From contig NZ_FXEH01000006.1 in the NCBI RefSeq assembly GCF_900176565.1, positions 1,550,001 to 1,614,000 on the forward strand: a DNA stretch of 64,000 nucleotides, given 5' to 3'. Position numbers and translations under genes: made by a program. The first letter of the stretch is position 1, and the number at the start of each line of letters is the position of its first letter. The notes beneath the pieces are model-generated. The model was not told the DNA's origin and searched no databases. It was given only the letters and a program-made list of their open reading frames with translations. Positions 48,271 through 56,847 of the stretch are shown here, one piece after another. This stretch comes from Thalassobacillus devorans. GTDB taxonomy: Bacteria > Bacillota > Bacilli > Bacillales > Halobacillaceae.

Positions 48271-49371
48271 CTATATTAATGATTCTCTCAACGAAACTTT
48301 TACTCCTTCTGGAGCATGGACGGTTACCGAAACTGGTCCTTCTGGAACAGTTACCCAACCAAGTCCAGAAACGACGATGTCTGTTTTATTTTCGCTAATA
48401 CGAAAAGATGTCGGCTTCATTTCTGGTAATTGCTTCATAGTAATCTTATCTGGAGGAGATAACAACTCTCCTAAATGATTTTTATACAATTCATCCGCTT
48501 TTTCTAATTTGGTCCGGTGAATCGGCAAGTCATTAGAGACATAACATATGAACGAGCTTCTATCTCCTTCTTCAAAATCAAGCCGGACTAATCCACCGAG
48601 AAATAGGGTCTGCTTTGCATTAAGCTGGAAAACCATCGGCTTTATCTCTTTTTTTGGCGTGATTAACTTCAAATCCCTGTCTGAGACATAATGTGCAATC
48701 TGGTGCCTGTGAATCACACCAGGTGTATCAAATAGGGAAGAATTTTCATCCAAAGGAATATCGATAAACCCAAGGGTTGTGCCAGGGAAGTAAGAAGTGG
48801 TAATTGCATCTTTCACCCCGCTGGTACGATTGATCAGCCGATTGATAAAGGTAGATTTACCAACATTAGTCGTACCAACAATATAGACATCTCTGTCCTT
48901 CCTCATTTCCTCGATAGCTGCCGATAATTCTTCTATTCCTTGACCTTTGGCAGCAGAGATCAAAAATACATCTTCCACTTTCATCCCCAAGTCCTTAGCA
49001 GACTTTCGCAGCCAATCTTTTACTTTATTGGGATTTACTGACTTAGGAAGAACATCCATTTTATTTCCAGCCAATATAATAGGATTATTTCCGGTCAATC
49101 GCGCAAGACCAGGAATAAAGCTTCCATTAAAATCGAAGATATCAATTAAATTAACGATCAGGCTGTTTGTCTCAGAAATCTGATGCAGCATTTCAAGAAA
49201 ATCATCATCCTGATAGGGTACATCCTGTACTTCATTATAATTTTTCAGCCTGAAACACCGTTTACAAATGATATCTTCACGTTCTAATGCCGAACTGGGA
49301 GCAAAACCAGGTTCATCAGGATTTTCTGTTTGAATTGTTACGCCACACCCCTGGCAAACTATTGATGTCAT
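48271..49371 (-). CDS. yqeH: ribosome biogenesis GTPase YqeH
   Basis: 366 aa. Circularly permuted GTPase needed for 30S assembly. The N-terminal zinc finger has CQGCG and CKRCF. Motif order is G4 (GNKMDVLPK), G5 (SAAKGQG), G1 (GTTNVGKSTF), then G3 (DTPG), as expected for the permuted class. The start has two candidates, GTG and the ATG after it, behind GGGAGGAA. Confidence 0.95.
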   Translation of the reverse strand: MTSIVCQGCGVTIQTENPDEPGFAPSSALEREDIICKRCFRLKNYNEVQDVPYQDDDFLEMLHQISETNSLIVNLIDIFDFNGSFIPGLARLTGNNPIILAGNKMDVLPKSVNPNKVKDWLRKSAKDLGMKVEDVFLISAAKGQGIEELSAAIEEMRKDRDVYIVGTTNVGKSTFINRLINRTSGVKDAITTSYFPGTTLGFIDIPLDENSSLFDTPGVIHRHQIAHYVSDRDLKLITPKKEIKPMVFQLNAKQTLFLGGLVRLDFEEGDRSSFICYVSNDLPIHRTKLEKADELYKNHLGELLSPPDKITMKQLPEMKPTSFRISENKTDIVVSGLGWVTVPEGPVSVTVHAPEGVKVSLRESLI

Positions 49372-49378
49372 CACTTTT

Positions 49379-49894
49379 TTATTCCTCCCATTTAATTTTG
49401 CCTTTTCTTCTCATCCACTTCAGGATTCTGCGTTCAATTTTTCGATTGAAACGTGTAAAAAAACCGTCTGTTTCTACGATTGGAACTACTAATATGGTAT
49501 GGAAACCTGCAAAATTACCCCCAAGTACATCTGTAAGCAGCTGGTCTCCCACGACCACTATTTCATCTTTCTTCAATTCCATTTGCTTTTGGGCCTTTTT
49601 AAAAGCATAGGATAAAGGCTTTCTTGCACTATAAATGAAACTTGTATCCAGTGGTTGAGAAAATACTCGCACGCGTTCCTGCTTATTATTAGAAGTTATC
49701 GTAACCTTGATTCCATGTTCATTCATTACCTTGAACCACTGGACTATTTCCGGTGTAGCTTCTTTGACGTCCCAAGCCACCAGTGTATTATCCAGGTCCG
49801 TAATGATCCCTTTTATACCTTTAGCTTTCAGTTCTTCCGGTCTGATATCGAATACATTGTCAACATGTTCGTTTGGTAAAAATTTATTGAGCAA
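49379..49894 (-). CDS. yqeG: HAD-family phosphatase YqeG
   Basis: 171 aa. HAD superfamily IIIA, related to phosphatidylglycerophosphate phosphatase GEP4. The catalytic DLDNTLV is near residue 34, motif II TSNN near 66, and GDQLLTDVLGGN near 115. Starts with TTG behind GAGGTG with 7-nt spacing, supported by alignment to Bacillus YqeG from its first residue. Overlap with yqeH is avoided by 7 nt. Confidence 0.93.
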   Translation of the reverse strand: MLNKFLPNEHVDNVFDIRPEELKAKGIKGIITDLDNTLVAWDVKEATPEIVQWFKVMNEHGIKVTITSNNKQERVRVFSQPLDTSFIYSARKPLSYAFKKAQKQMELKKDEIVVVGDQLLTDVLGGNFAGFHTILVVPIVETDGFFTRFNRKIERRILKWMRRKGKIKWEE

Positions 49895-50025
49895 TCCTTG
49901 TCACCTCATTCACTATTTACCCGTGCCTCTTTACTCCTTAACCATCATATACAAATTCAACGCATGTTTCAAAGTAAATCGTATTATCACAAAAATCGTT
50001 CGACAAATTACGCTATATTTTTACT
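49895..50025. other. noncoding start of the yqeG-sda intergenic region
   Basis: AT-rich DNA between divergent yqeG and sda, without ORFs. It leads into the DnaA-box cluster at 50026. Confidence 0.4.
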
Positions 50026-50124
50026 TGTGGATAAGTTTGTGCACATTTTCCACATAACTTTGACAACATATCCAACAAAAAATACTGATTTATGCACAAG
50101 TTATCTACACCAGCATGTAGATAA
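50026..50124. promoter_or_regulatory. cluster of five DnaA boxes upstream of sda
   Basis: Relative to TTATCCACA: a perfect box on the minus strand (TGTGGATAA, 50026-50034), TTTTCCACA (50046-50054), TTATGCACA (50090-50098), TTATCTACA (50101-50109) and TGTAGATAA (50116-50124), the last four with one mismatch. The last two form an inverted repeat. B. subtilis sda is activated by DnaA through similar boxes. Confidence 0.8.
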
Positions 50125-50210
50125 CTGCTCTGTTGTATGGGGGTAATTTTCATGGTAAAGTTGGGATACACAATTGATAAATGAACGGTTTGGAGAAAGA
50201 AAACACCTGA

Positions 50211-50244
50211 TTGGAGGTGAACGTCACAGCTTCTGTGGCGGTTT
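50211..50244 (+). promoter_or_regulatory. sda ribosome binding site with intervening hairpin
   Basis: GGAGGTG (50213-50219) lies 25 nt before the ATG, too far for normal use. Between them GTCACAG and CTGTGGC can pair (one G-U) around a CTT loop. Folding would bring the Shine-Dalgarno to about 8 nt from the start. Confidence 0.5.
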
Positions 50245-50385
50245 ATGGAACATTTAACAGACAAATTGTTAATCGAATCCTATCAAAAAGCCTTGGAATT
50301 AAATTTAAGCGAAGAATTCATTCAACTGATTGAAGAAGAATTACATAAAAGATCCATACAACCTTCCATAAAAAAAACAAGTTAA
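50245..50385 (+). CDS. sda: sporulation checkpoint protein Sda
   Basis: 46 aa. Inhibits the KinA histidine kinase so that sporulation does not begin while replication is under way or impaired. The sequence has the Sda helical-hairpin pattern: LTDKLLIESYQKALELNLS, then EEFIQLIEEELHKRS. Length equals B. subtilis Sda. It lies beside yqeG as in B. subtilis, behind a DnaA-box cluster and followed by a strong terminator. Confidence 0.93.
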   Translation: MEHLTDKLLIESYQKALELNLSEEFIQLIEEELHKRSIQPSIKKTS

Positions 50386-50399
50386 TACAGTTAACGCCT

Positions 50400-50436
50400 A
50401 ACGCACTTTTCCATGTAAAGTGCGTTTTTTATTTTT
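50400..50436 (+). terminator. sda terminator
   Basis: AACGCACTTT and AAAGTGCGTT form a 10-bp stem with a 7-nt loop and a long T-run. Confidence 0.88.
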
Positions 50437-50515
50437 TACATATATACCGCGTTTCTTCTTATTTAATAACATTTTAGGACACACTAACAAAAGAATAAGA
50501 ATTAGTTACATTTAG

Positions 50516-50545
50516 TTGAATAATCGAGTATTTTTTGATTACAAT
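50516..50545 (+). promoter_or_regulatory. candidate promoter of the mrp operon
   Basis: TTGAAT at 50516-50521, an 18-bp spacer and TACAAT at 50540-50545, 71 bp before the mrpA start. A moderate match only. Confidence 0.4.
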
Positions 50546-50616
50546 TGAGTGACTATGTTTGTTATGAGCAGTCTGCAGGAGACTTTCTTTATATTATTCA
50601 GAGGAGGAACAGCTTG

Positions 50617-52953
50617 ATGTTGTTTGCAGTATTACTACCATTTCTAGCATCCATCTTCATCCCATTCTTAGCTAAATGGAAAGATAGGATACATACAGGG
50701 ATTTTTGTTACGCTAGTCCCTCTAGTTATATTCATCTACTTCATACAATTCCTTGGTACAGGGTTCCAGCCGGAAGCAAGAAGTTATTCCTGGATTCCGT
50801 CCTTGGATATGAATATGAATTTCTATTTGGATGGCTTAAGTTTATTATTCGTCTTATTGATCAGCGGAATAGGTACCCTGGTCGCTTTTTATTCCATTTA
50901 TTACTTGCATAAGTCCGAACAGCTGGGCAATTTTTATGTATATTTCCTTATTTTTATGGGTTCTATGCTTGGCGTGGTGCTTTCTGACAACGTATTTGTT
51001 TTATACAGCTTCTGGGAATTCACTTCCCTTTCTTCTTTCTTGTTGATTGGTTATTGGAATCACCGGAGAGGATCACGATATGGAGCATTAAAGTCTATGC
51101 TTATCACCGTCTTTGGCGGTTTAAGTATGTTAGGTGCTCTTGTTTTCATGTCTGTCATTACTAATACCACAAGCATCCAGCAAATGATTACAGAAAAGAG
51201 CATCATTTTAAACCATGAATTCTTTCCTCTTATCATGGGGTTATTATTGTTAGGGGCATTTACTAAGTCTGCCCAATTCCCTTTCCATATCTGGCTGCCA
51301 GACGCGATGGAAGCACCGACACCTGTCAGTGCCTACCTCCATTCTGCTACCATGGTTAAAGCAGGTATCTATTTGGTTGCTCGTAATATTCCGATTTTTG
51401 CTGAGTCCGAATGGTTCTTCGTCATTGTAAGCGGGTTTGGAATCATCACATTAATGTGGGCTTCCTACATGGCAGTCCGCCAGACAGACCTCAAAGGGAT
51501 TCTTGCTTTCTCAACAATCAGTCAGTTGGGTATGATTATGGCGATGCTGGGATTTGGCACGAAGGTCGCTATTTTCGCAGCAGTATTTCATATTTTGAAT
51601 CATGCAACATTTAAAGGAAGCTTGTTTATGGTCGCAGGGATTGTCGATCATGAGACAGGGTCCCGGGACATTCGAAAGCTTGGCGGATTAATGACGTTCA
51701 TGCCTATAACCGCGACGCTTGCACTAATAGCCACGTTTTCCATGGCTGGATTCCCGCTTCCATTCTTAAATGGGTTTTATAGTAAAGAGATGTTTTTCGA
51801 TGCTACATTGGATTTAGAATCTACTAGCAATGCCGTGGCAGGCTTCATGCAACAAGCATTGCCTTATCTTGCAGTTTTTGGAAGCATCTTTACATTTGTC
51901 TATTCGATGTACTTTTTCTTCGGTACATTCCGAGGTAAAGCCCAAATTTCTGAATTACCGAAAAAGCCACATGAAGCACCTATCGGTATGCTTATATCCC
52001 CTGCCGTATTAGTAGCCGGGGTGATCATTATTGGTCTTTTCCCTGAACTAATTAATAAGCCGTTTATCAGTCATGCTGCCGCTTCAATTTATGGAGGAGA
52101 AATTGATAAACACATCTATTTCTGGCATGGAATCAATCTGCCATTGATTATGTCGATTGCAGTCCTGGCTTTTGGAACTATTCTAGTGCTGACTCGTACG
52201 AAGTGGGAAGCTGTTTACCGGTTTATCCCTGGTCCTTTAAGTATGAATAAAGTATATGATGGTTCTGTTAAACGGGCGGAAACATACTCCGCACGTATAA
52301 CTAAAACATATATGAATGGTTCGCTAGGACGTTATTTCCGCCTCATATTGGGAGCAATATTAATTATTACCTTTGGTTTTATGGCCGCTACTGCCGGATT
52401 CGAATTCAACATGGCTGATAGTGCCGAGATTACAGTTGCTGAAATACTCGTTGCCATTATGATGGCTGTTGCAGCAGTAGGTACCATTTTAGCTAATAAC
52501 CGAGTGGCAGCGATTATCATTTTAGGGGTCGTTGGATATGGTCTTGCCATCCTGTTCGTCATCTATCGCGCGCCGGATTTGGCATTAACCCAGCTGATTG
52601 TAGAAACAGTCACTGTCGCCTTATTCCTGATGGTTTTCAACCATCTCCCTCAACTGAAAATGAGAAAACAGGGTTGGAGTACAAAGGCATTGAATCTCAC
52701 TATTTCTATCGGATTCGGTGCATTAATGACCCTTGTAGCTATTTCCGCCCATAGCAGTAATTGGTTTGATTCTATTTCCAGTTACTTTGTAGAAAATTCC
52801 TACAAACTGGGCGGCGGTGATAATATCGTCAATGTCATCCTTGTCGATATGCGTGGCCTCGATACTTTATTCGAAATAGCTGTTCTTGGTATTGCGGCAC
52901 TCGGCATCTATGGCATGGTTAAATTACGAAGCAATAAGGAGGAGGATGCATAA
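50617..52953 (+). CDS. mrpA: Na+/H+ antiporter subunit A (Mrp/Mnh)
   Basis: 778 aa. Largest subunit of the Mrp cation/proton antiporter, homologous to NuoL. About 20 transmembrane helices. Key proton-path residues lie in YSFWEFTSLSSFLL (Glu, near residue 135) and FTKSAQFPFHIWLPDAMEAPTPVSAYLHSA (Lys, near 225). The C-terminus has the DUF4040 and MrpA-specific part ending VILVDMRGLDTLFEIAVLGIAALGIYG. Start is ATG, with TTG just before it, behind GAGGAGG. There is no MrpB domain fused at the C-terminus. Confidence 0.95.
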   Translation: MLFAVLLPFLASIFIPFLAKWKDRIHTGIFVTLVPLVIFIYFIQFLGTGFQPEARSYSWIPSLDMNMNFYLDGLSLLFVLLISGIGTLVAFYSIYYLHKSEQLGNFYVYFLIFMGSMLGVVLSDNVFVLYSFWEFTSLSSFLLIGYWNHRRGSRYGALKSMLITVFGGLSMLGALVFMSVITNTTSIQQMITEKSIILNHEFFPLIMGLLLLGAFTKSAQFPFHIWLPDAMEAPTPVSAYLHSATMVKAGIYLVARNIPIFAESEWFFVIVSGFGIITLMWASYMAVRQTDLKGILAFSTISQLGMIMAMLGFGTKVAIFAAVFHILNHATFKGSLFMVAGIVDHETGSRDIRKLGGLMTFMPITATLALIATFSMAGFPLPFLNGFYSKEMFFDATLDLESTSNAVAGFMQQALPYLAVFGSIFTFVYSMYFFFGTFRGKAQISELPKKPHEAPIGMLISPAVLVAGVIIIGLFPELINKPFISHAAASIYGGEIDKHIYFWHGINLPLIMSIAVLAFGTILVLTRTKWEAVYRFIPGPLSMNKVYDGSVKRAETYSARITKTYMNGSLGRYFRLILGAILIITFGFMAATAGFEFNMADSAEITVAEILVAIMMAVAAVGTILANNRVAAIIILGVVGYGLAILFVIYRAPDLALTQLIVETVTVALFLMVFNHLPQLKMRKQGWSTKALNLTISIGFGALMTLVAISAHSSNWFDSISSYFVENSYKLGGGDNIVNVILVDMRGLDTLFEIAVLGIAALGIYGMVKLRSNKEEDA

Positions 52954-53291
52954 TGGAAATCATCATGTCCATATTGGCAGGTCTACTATTTGCCACAGGT
53001 GTATATAACCTCCTTCAAAAACAATTATTGCGAATTGCAATCGGGACAGCGCTAATATCTCATGGCGCTCACTTGTTCATTTTGACAATGGGAGGATTAA
53101 AAGGAGGCGCTCCTCCAATTCTCGTGGAAGGGATCGAACAATATACTGATCCATTGCCACAGGCTTTAATCCTGACCTCCATCGTGATCAGCTTCGGGGT
53201 AACCAGCTTTCTTGTGGTTTTAGCCTATCGGGCCTCTGAAGTGAATGGAACGGATAATATTGAAGAATTAAGGGGCAACGATTATGAGTAA
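52953..53291 (+). CDS. mrpC: Na+/H+ antiporter subunit C
   Basis: 112 aa. NuoK-like subunit with three transmembrane helices and the conserved TDPLPQALILTSIVI motif. Its ATG overlaps the mrpA stop by one base (TAATG), behind GGAGGAGG, leaving no room for mrpB, which normally lies between the two. Confidence 0.96.
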   Translation: MEIIMSILAGLLFATGVYNLLQKQLLRIAIGTALISHGAHLFILTMGGLKGGAPPILVEGIEQYTDPLPQALILTSIVISFGVTSFLVVLAYRASEVNGTDNIEELRGNDYE

Positions 53292-54765
53292 CTTAGCGAT
53301 ACTACCAATCCTCATACCTTTATTAGCTGGAATATGGTTAGCATTCATAGCAAAAAAACTACCCTTAGCCAGAGGATCAGCAAAATTCCTTAGCATTCTC
53401 AACCTGGCTATTGTCATCTACATCTTTTTCCATGTGCAGCAAAATGGCACCCTTATCTTAGAAATGGGTGACTGGAAAGCGCCATTTGGAATTATAATTG
53501 TGGGCGACCTGTTGGCTGTAACATTAGTATTAACTACCAACCTTGTTGCAGTCGCTGCTGCATTTTTCGCACCAAAATCATTATCCGACAAGCAAGAAGG
53601 CTTCTATTTCTATGCTTTCTTCTTTTGGCTGATTTCCGGGGTCAGTGGTGCTTTTCTTACCGGAGATCTATTCAACCTCTTCGTATTTTTTGAAGTATTA
53701 TTGATGGCGTCTTATGCATTAATTGTGTTGGGAGGAGGCAAGGCCCAGCTTAGAGAGTCCATCAAATACCTTTTATTGAATTTATTTTCTTCCATGCTGT
53801 TTGTAACAGCAATTGCCTTTATTTATGCGGTAGTAGGAACAGTTAACATGGCTCAAATTGCTGAACGAGTACAAGAAGTTGAGCAGCAGGGAATCCTGAC
53901 AACTATTGCTATTCTGTTGTTCTTTGTATTCGCAACAAAAGCAGCCGTCTTTCCACTGTATTACTGGCTGCCTAACTCCTACTCTGTCCCGAACCCAGTA
54001 GTCTCCGCTTTGTTTGGAGCGTTACTGACTAAAGTAGGGATCTACTCTATCTTGAGAGTATTTACATTGATTTTCACCCACGAGCCAGGTTTGACTCATA
54101 ACTTGTTCCTTTGGCTTGCAGGTTTGACCATGATTTTTGGAGTAATCGGCGCTTTATCTACCCATAATGTGAAGCTGATTGTAGCTTATAATATCATCCC
54201 TGCCGTTGGATTTATGTTGATGGGGATTGGTATTTTCACAGAAACAGCAATAAGCGGCACAGTTTATTATCTGGTCCATGATATGATTATCAAAGGAGCA
54301 CTCTTCCTCTTAGTAGGAGCACTTGCTCATTTGGCCGGTACCTCAGATTTGAGAAAAATGGGTGGGATGATTCATCATTACCCATTTCTTGGCTGGATGT
54401 TTTTCTTAGCTTCCCTCGTACTGGCCGGTATCCCTCCGTTCAGCGGTTTTATTGGGAAGTTATTACTACTTCAAGGTGGCCTTGCTGAAGAAGAGGTCAT
54501 CATAGTTATTGTCACCTTAGTGACCAGCCTGCTCATTCTCTTTTCCATGATCCGTATCTTCATTGGAGCCTTCTGGGGAGAGAAAAACGAAGATATTACA
54601 GTTAACAAACGTGCGGCTGATGGGTATGTATGGCCGATTGCCGGATTACTGGCATTGTCCGTTACACTTGGTGTAGGAGCAGAATGGTTCTACCCTGCAA
54701 TTCAATCTATAGCTGAGTACCTGATGGCGCCAGAACTCTATATTGATTCTGTGCTGAAGGAGTAG
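53284..54765 (+). CDS. mrpD: Na+/H+ antiporter subunit D
   Basis: 493 aa. NuoM/N-like proton-pumping-type subunit with about 14 transmembrane helices. The conserved Glu is in FFEVLLMASYALI near residue 137 and the Lys in FATKAAVFPLYYWLPNSY near 219. Overlaps mrpC by 8 nt (ATGAGTAA), so it is translationally coupled. Confidence 0.96.
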   Translation: MSNLAILPILIPLLAGIWLAFIAKKLPLARGSAKFLSILNLAIVIYIFFHVQQNGTLILEMGDWKAPFGIIIVGDLLAVTLVLTTNLVAVAAAFFAPKSLSDKQEGFYFYAFFFWLISGVSGAFLTGDLFNLFVFFEVLLMASYALIVLGGGKAQLRESIKYLLLNLFSSMLFVTAIAFIYAVVGTVNMAQIAERVQEVEQQGILTTIAILLFFVFATKAAVFPLYYWLPNSYSVPNPVVSALFGALLTKVGIYSILRVFTLIFTHEPGLTHNLFLWLAGLTMIFGVIGALSTHNVKLIVAYNIIPAVGFMLMGIGIFTETAISGTVYYLVHDMIIKGALFLLVGALAHLAGTSDLRKMGGMIHHYPFLGWMFFLASLVLAGIPPFSGFIGKLLLLQGGLAEEEVIIVIVTLVTSLLILFSMIRIFIGAFWGEKNEDITVNKRAADGYVWPIAGLLALSVTLGVGAEWFYPAIQSIAEYLMAPELYIDSVLKE

Positions 54766-54770
54766 TGATC

Positions 54771-55247
54771 ATGAACTTTCAAATTGTCATTAACATTGTC
54801 ATAGCGTTAATGTGGATGTTCTTAAGCGAAAGCTATACATTCACCACTTTTCTTGTAGGGTATATAATTGGGATAATTCTGCTCTACGTCTTACGACGGT
54901 TTATACCTGATGCATTTTATTTAAACCGTGTCTTAAAAGTAATCAAGCTGCTGCTGCTATTTATGAAGGAGCTTATCCTTTCTAACATTGATATTGTAAA
55001 ACTGGTTTATAAGCCTAAACTGGATGTGCAGCCTGGTATTTTTGCATTGCCTACTGAATTAAAAAGCAATTGGGAAATTACCATGTTAGCGAACTTGATT
55101 TCTCTGACTCCTGGAACACTCTCCATCGCAGTTAGTGAAGACTATTCTAAAATCTACATTCACGCGATGGATATCCCGGATGTAGTTGAATCAATTAATG
55201 ATATTAAAGAAACGTTCGAAAAAGCAATCATGGAGGTGACCAGATGA
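54771..55247 (+). CDS. mrpE: Na+/H+ antiporter subunit E
   Basis: 158 aa. Two or three transmembrane helices at the N-terminus and a cytoplasmic C-terminus with LTPGTLSIAVSEDYSKIYIHAMD. Start is ATG behind GGAG, 5 nt after the mrpD stop. The mrpE stop overlaps mrpF by 4 nt. Confidence 0.95.
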   Translation: MNFQIVINIVIALMWMFLSESYTFTTFLVGYIIGIILLYVLRRFIPDAFYLNRVLKVIKLLLLFMKELILSNIDIVKLVYKPKLDVQPGIFALPTELKSNWEITMLANLISLTPGTLSIAVSEDYSKIYIHAMDIPDVVESINDIKETFEKAIMEVTR

Positions 55248-55558
55248 TGGAGCAGATATATAACGTCACCCAATCGTTGATTCCTGCAGTTGCAATCCTG
55301 TGCATCATCATCATTTCCATTTCTGTTATTATGTTGATGTATCGTGCTATCGTAGGGCCAACCAATCCCGACCGGGCAGTTGCGCTCGACAGCATCGGAA
55401 TTAACTTGATGGCTTTAGCAGGTCTTATGGCTATACTGCTGGTAACTACTCAATTGAATGACGTTGTACTATTGATCGGTATTTTGTTGTTCATCGGGAC
55501 CATAGCTATCGCCAAATTCTTAGAAAAGGGTGTTATCATTGAGCGGGACATTGATTAG
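55244..55558 (+). CDS. mrpF: Na+/H+ antiporter subunit F
   Basis: 104 aa. Three transmembrane helices with the family motif GPTNPDRAVALDSIGIN between the first two. Overlaps mrpE by ATGA; GGAGGTG precedes the start. Confidence 0.95.
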   Translation: MMEQIYNVTQSLIPAVAILCIIIISISVIMLMYRAIVGPTNPDRAVALDSIGINLMALAGLMAILLVTTQLNDVVLLIGILLFIGTIAIAKFLEKGVIIERDID

Positions 55559-55919
55559 TATAATAATCGATATATTCATCATCCTATCCCTATTGATCGG
55601 CACCTTCTTCATTTTCTCAAGCTCGGTAGGTATCTTAAGGTTTCCAGATGTCTATACCCGGCTTCATGCCGTCACAAAGGGAGCTACCCTCGGCGTTGCC
55701 GGTATCATGATTGGTGCTTTTCTATTTTTATTCATCGAACATGGGATTATCAGCGGAAAATTGATATTAGGCACTATTTTTGTCTTTATGACCGCACCTG
55801 TCTCCGGGCATATGATTTCCAGAGCGGGTTACCATAACGGTGTTAAACTTTGGGACAAAAGTGTTAGAGATGATTATGCTGATGTTGTAAAAGAAAAACG
55901 TAAATCAATAGACAACTGA
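55539..55919 (+). CDS. mrpG: Na+/H+ antiporter subunit G
   Basis: 126 aa from the start chosen. Three transmembrane helices with GILRFPDVYTRLHAVTKGATLG, the MrpG signature. Start is uncertain: TTG at 55539 is favoured by AAGGGTG; a GTG at 55530 is the alternative. Either way it overlaps mrpF by at least 20 nt. Last gene of the operon, followed by a strong terminator. Confidence 0.93.
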   Translation: MSGTLISIIIDIFIILSLLIGTFFIFSSSVGILRFPDVYTRLHAVTKGATLGVAGIMIGAFLFLFIEHGIISGKLILGTIFVFMTAPVSGHMISRAGYHNGVKLWDKSVRDDYADVVKEKRKSIDN

Positions 55920-55927
55920 TTGGAAAG

Positions 55928-55969
55928 AAGCCCTGTCATACGAGGTATGGCAGGGCTTTTATTTATTTT
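55928..55969 (+). terminator. mrp operon terminator
   Basis: AAGCCCTGTCATAC and GTATGGCAGGGCTT form a 14-bp stem (one G-U) with a tiny loop, followed by TTTTATTTATTTT. Confidence 0.88.
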
Positions 55970-55994
55970 CATTGTTATATCTTTATCTGGACAG

Positions 55995-56024
55995 ACACAA
56001 TTCCTCCATTTGTTACATAAGGTA
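55995..56024 (+). promoter_or_regulatory. sigma-K/sigma-E-type promoter of sigK
   Basis: ACAC at 55995-55998, a 17-bp spacer and CATAAGGTA at 56016-56024. This fits the sigma-K pattern AC-N16/17-CATANNNTA. A GGACAGACA just upstream resembles a SpoIIID site. Confidence 0.6.
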
Positions 56025-56066
56025 ACTTATAGGTTAAAAGCCCAATACTGGAGGAGGTCTGTTAGC

Positions 56067-56798
56067 ATGTCCAGCATCCTGGGGTCCCTTATCTATTTGT
56101 TCAAGGAAACTTTCCTATTCGTTTCCTATGTTAAAAACCAGGCATTTCCCAATCCACTTTCTCCAGAAGAAGAAGCCAAACAACTAAAACGATTACAAGA
56201 AGGCGACCCAGCAGCGAGAGATTTATTGATCGAGCATAATTTAAGGCTTGTGGCCCATATTGTAAAGAAGTTTGAGAATACCAAGGAAGATACGGAGGAC
56301 TTGATTTCCATTGGTACCATCGGTCTAATCAAAGGAATCGAGAGTTATTCTCCCAATAAAGGAACCAAATTAGCTACTTATGCTGCTCGTTGTATAGAAA
56401 ATGAGATACTCATGCATTTAAGAGCTTTGAAAAAGACAAAGAAAGACGTGTCCCTCCATGATCCAATCGGGCAGGATAAAGAAGGAAATGAAATTAGCCT
56501 CATTGATATTCTTAAAGCAGAACATGTGGATGTTGTAGAGCAAATTCAATTAGGAATGGAATTAGAAAAGATAAAAGACTTTATCACTGTACTGGATGAA
56601 CGGGAGAAGGAAGTACTGATCGCACGTTATGGTTTAAATGCTGAAGAAGAAAAAACCCAGCGGGAAATCGCTAAAGAATTAGGCATTTCCAGAAGTTATG
56701 TTTCTCGTATCGAAAAAAGAGCGTTAATGAAAATTTTTCATGAATTTTATAAACATGAGCGATCAAAAATGGGTACATCCACTATAACGAATGATTGA
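56067..56798 (+). CDS. sigK: RNA polymerase sporulation sigma factor SigK (pro-sigma-K)
   Basis: 243 aa. Late mother-cell sigma factor. The N-terminus has the hydrophobic pro-sequence with [17 protein letters not shown], which in B. subtilis is cut by SpoIVFB. Regions 2 ([42 protein letters not shown]) and 4 ([26 protein letters not shown]) are intact. Start is ATG behind GGAGGAGG; 49 in-frame upstream codons cross the mrp terminator and are not used. The gene is continuous, without a skin-type insertion. Confidence 0.96.
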   Translation: MSSILGSLIYLFKETFLFVSYVKNQAFPNPLSPEEEAKQLKRLQEGDPAARDLLIEHNLRLVAHIVKKFENTKEDTEDLISIGTIGLIKGIESYSPNKGTKLATYAARCIENEILMHLRALKKTKKDVSLHDPIGQDKEGNEISLIDILKAEHVDVVEQIQLGMELEKIKDFITVLDEREKEVLIARYGLNAEEEKTQREIAKELGISRSYVSRIEKRALMKIFHEFYKHERSKMGTSTITND

Positions 56799-56814
56799 AA
56801 ACAGGCATATGATA
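56787..56814 (+). promoter_or_regulatory. sigma-K-type promoter of the small protein gene
   Basis: AC at 56787-56788, a 17-bp spacer and CATATGATA at 56806-56814, the same arrangement as upstream of sigK. It overlaps the end of sigK. Confidence 0.55.
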
Positions 56815-56847
56815 GGGTAAGAACCTAATTCAGGAGGCGATTGGCCT

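Noticed and set aside
50026-50124. replication origin
   Set aside because: DnaA boxes are present but there is no dnaA, dnaN or clear AT-rich unwinding element; a regulatory cluster for sda explains them.
50617-52953. MrpA-MrpB fusion
   Set aside because: Length (778 aa) and C-terminal motif equal a normal MrpA; no MnhB-like sequence is present.
56067-56798. skin-like prophage element in sigK
   Set aside because: The coding frame is continuous from the pro-sequence to the final helix-turn-helix; no recombinase is near.
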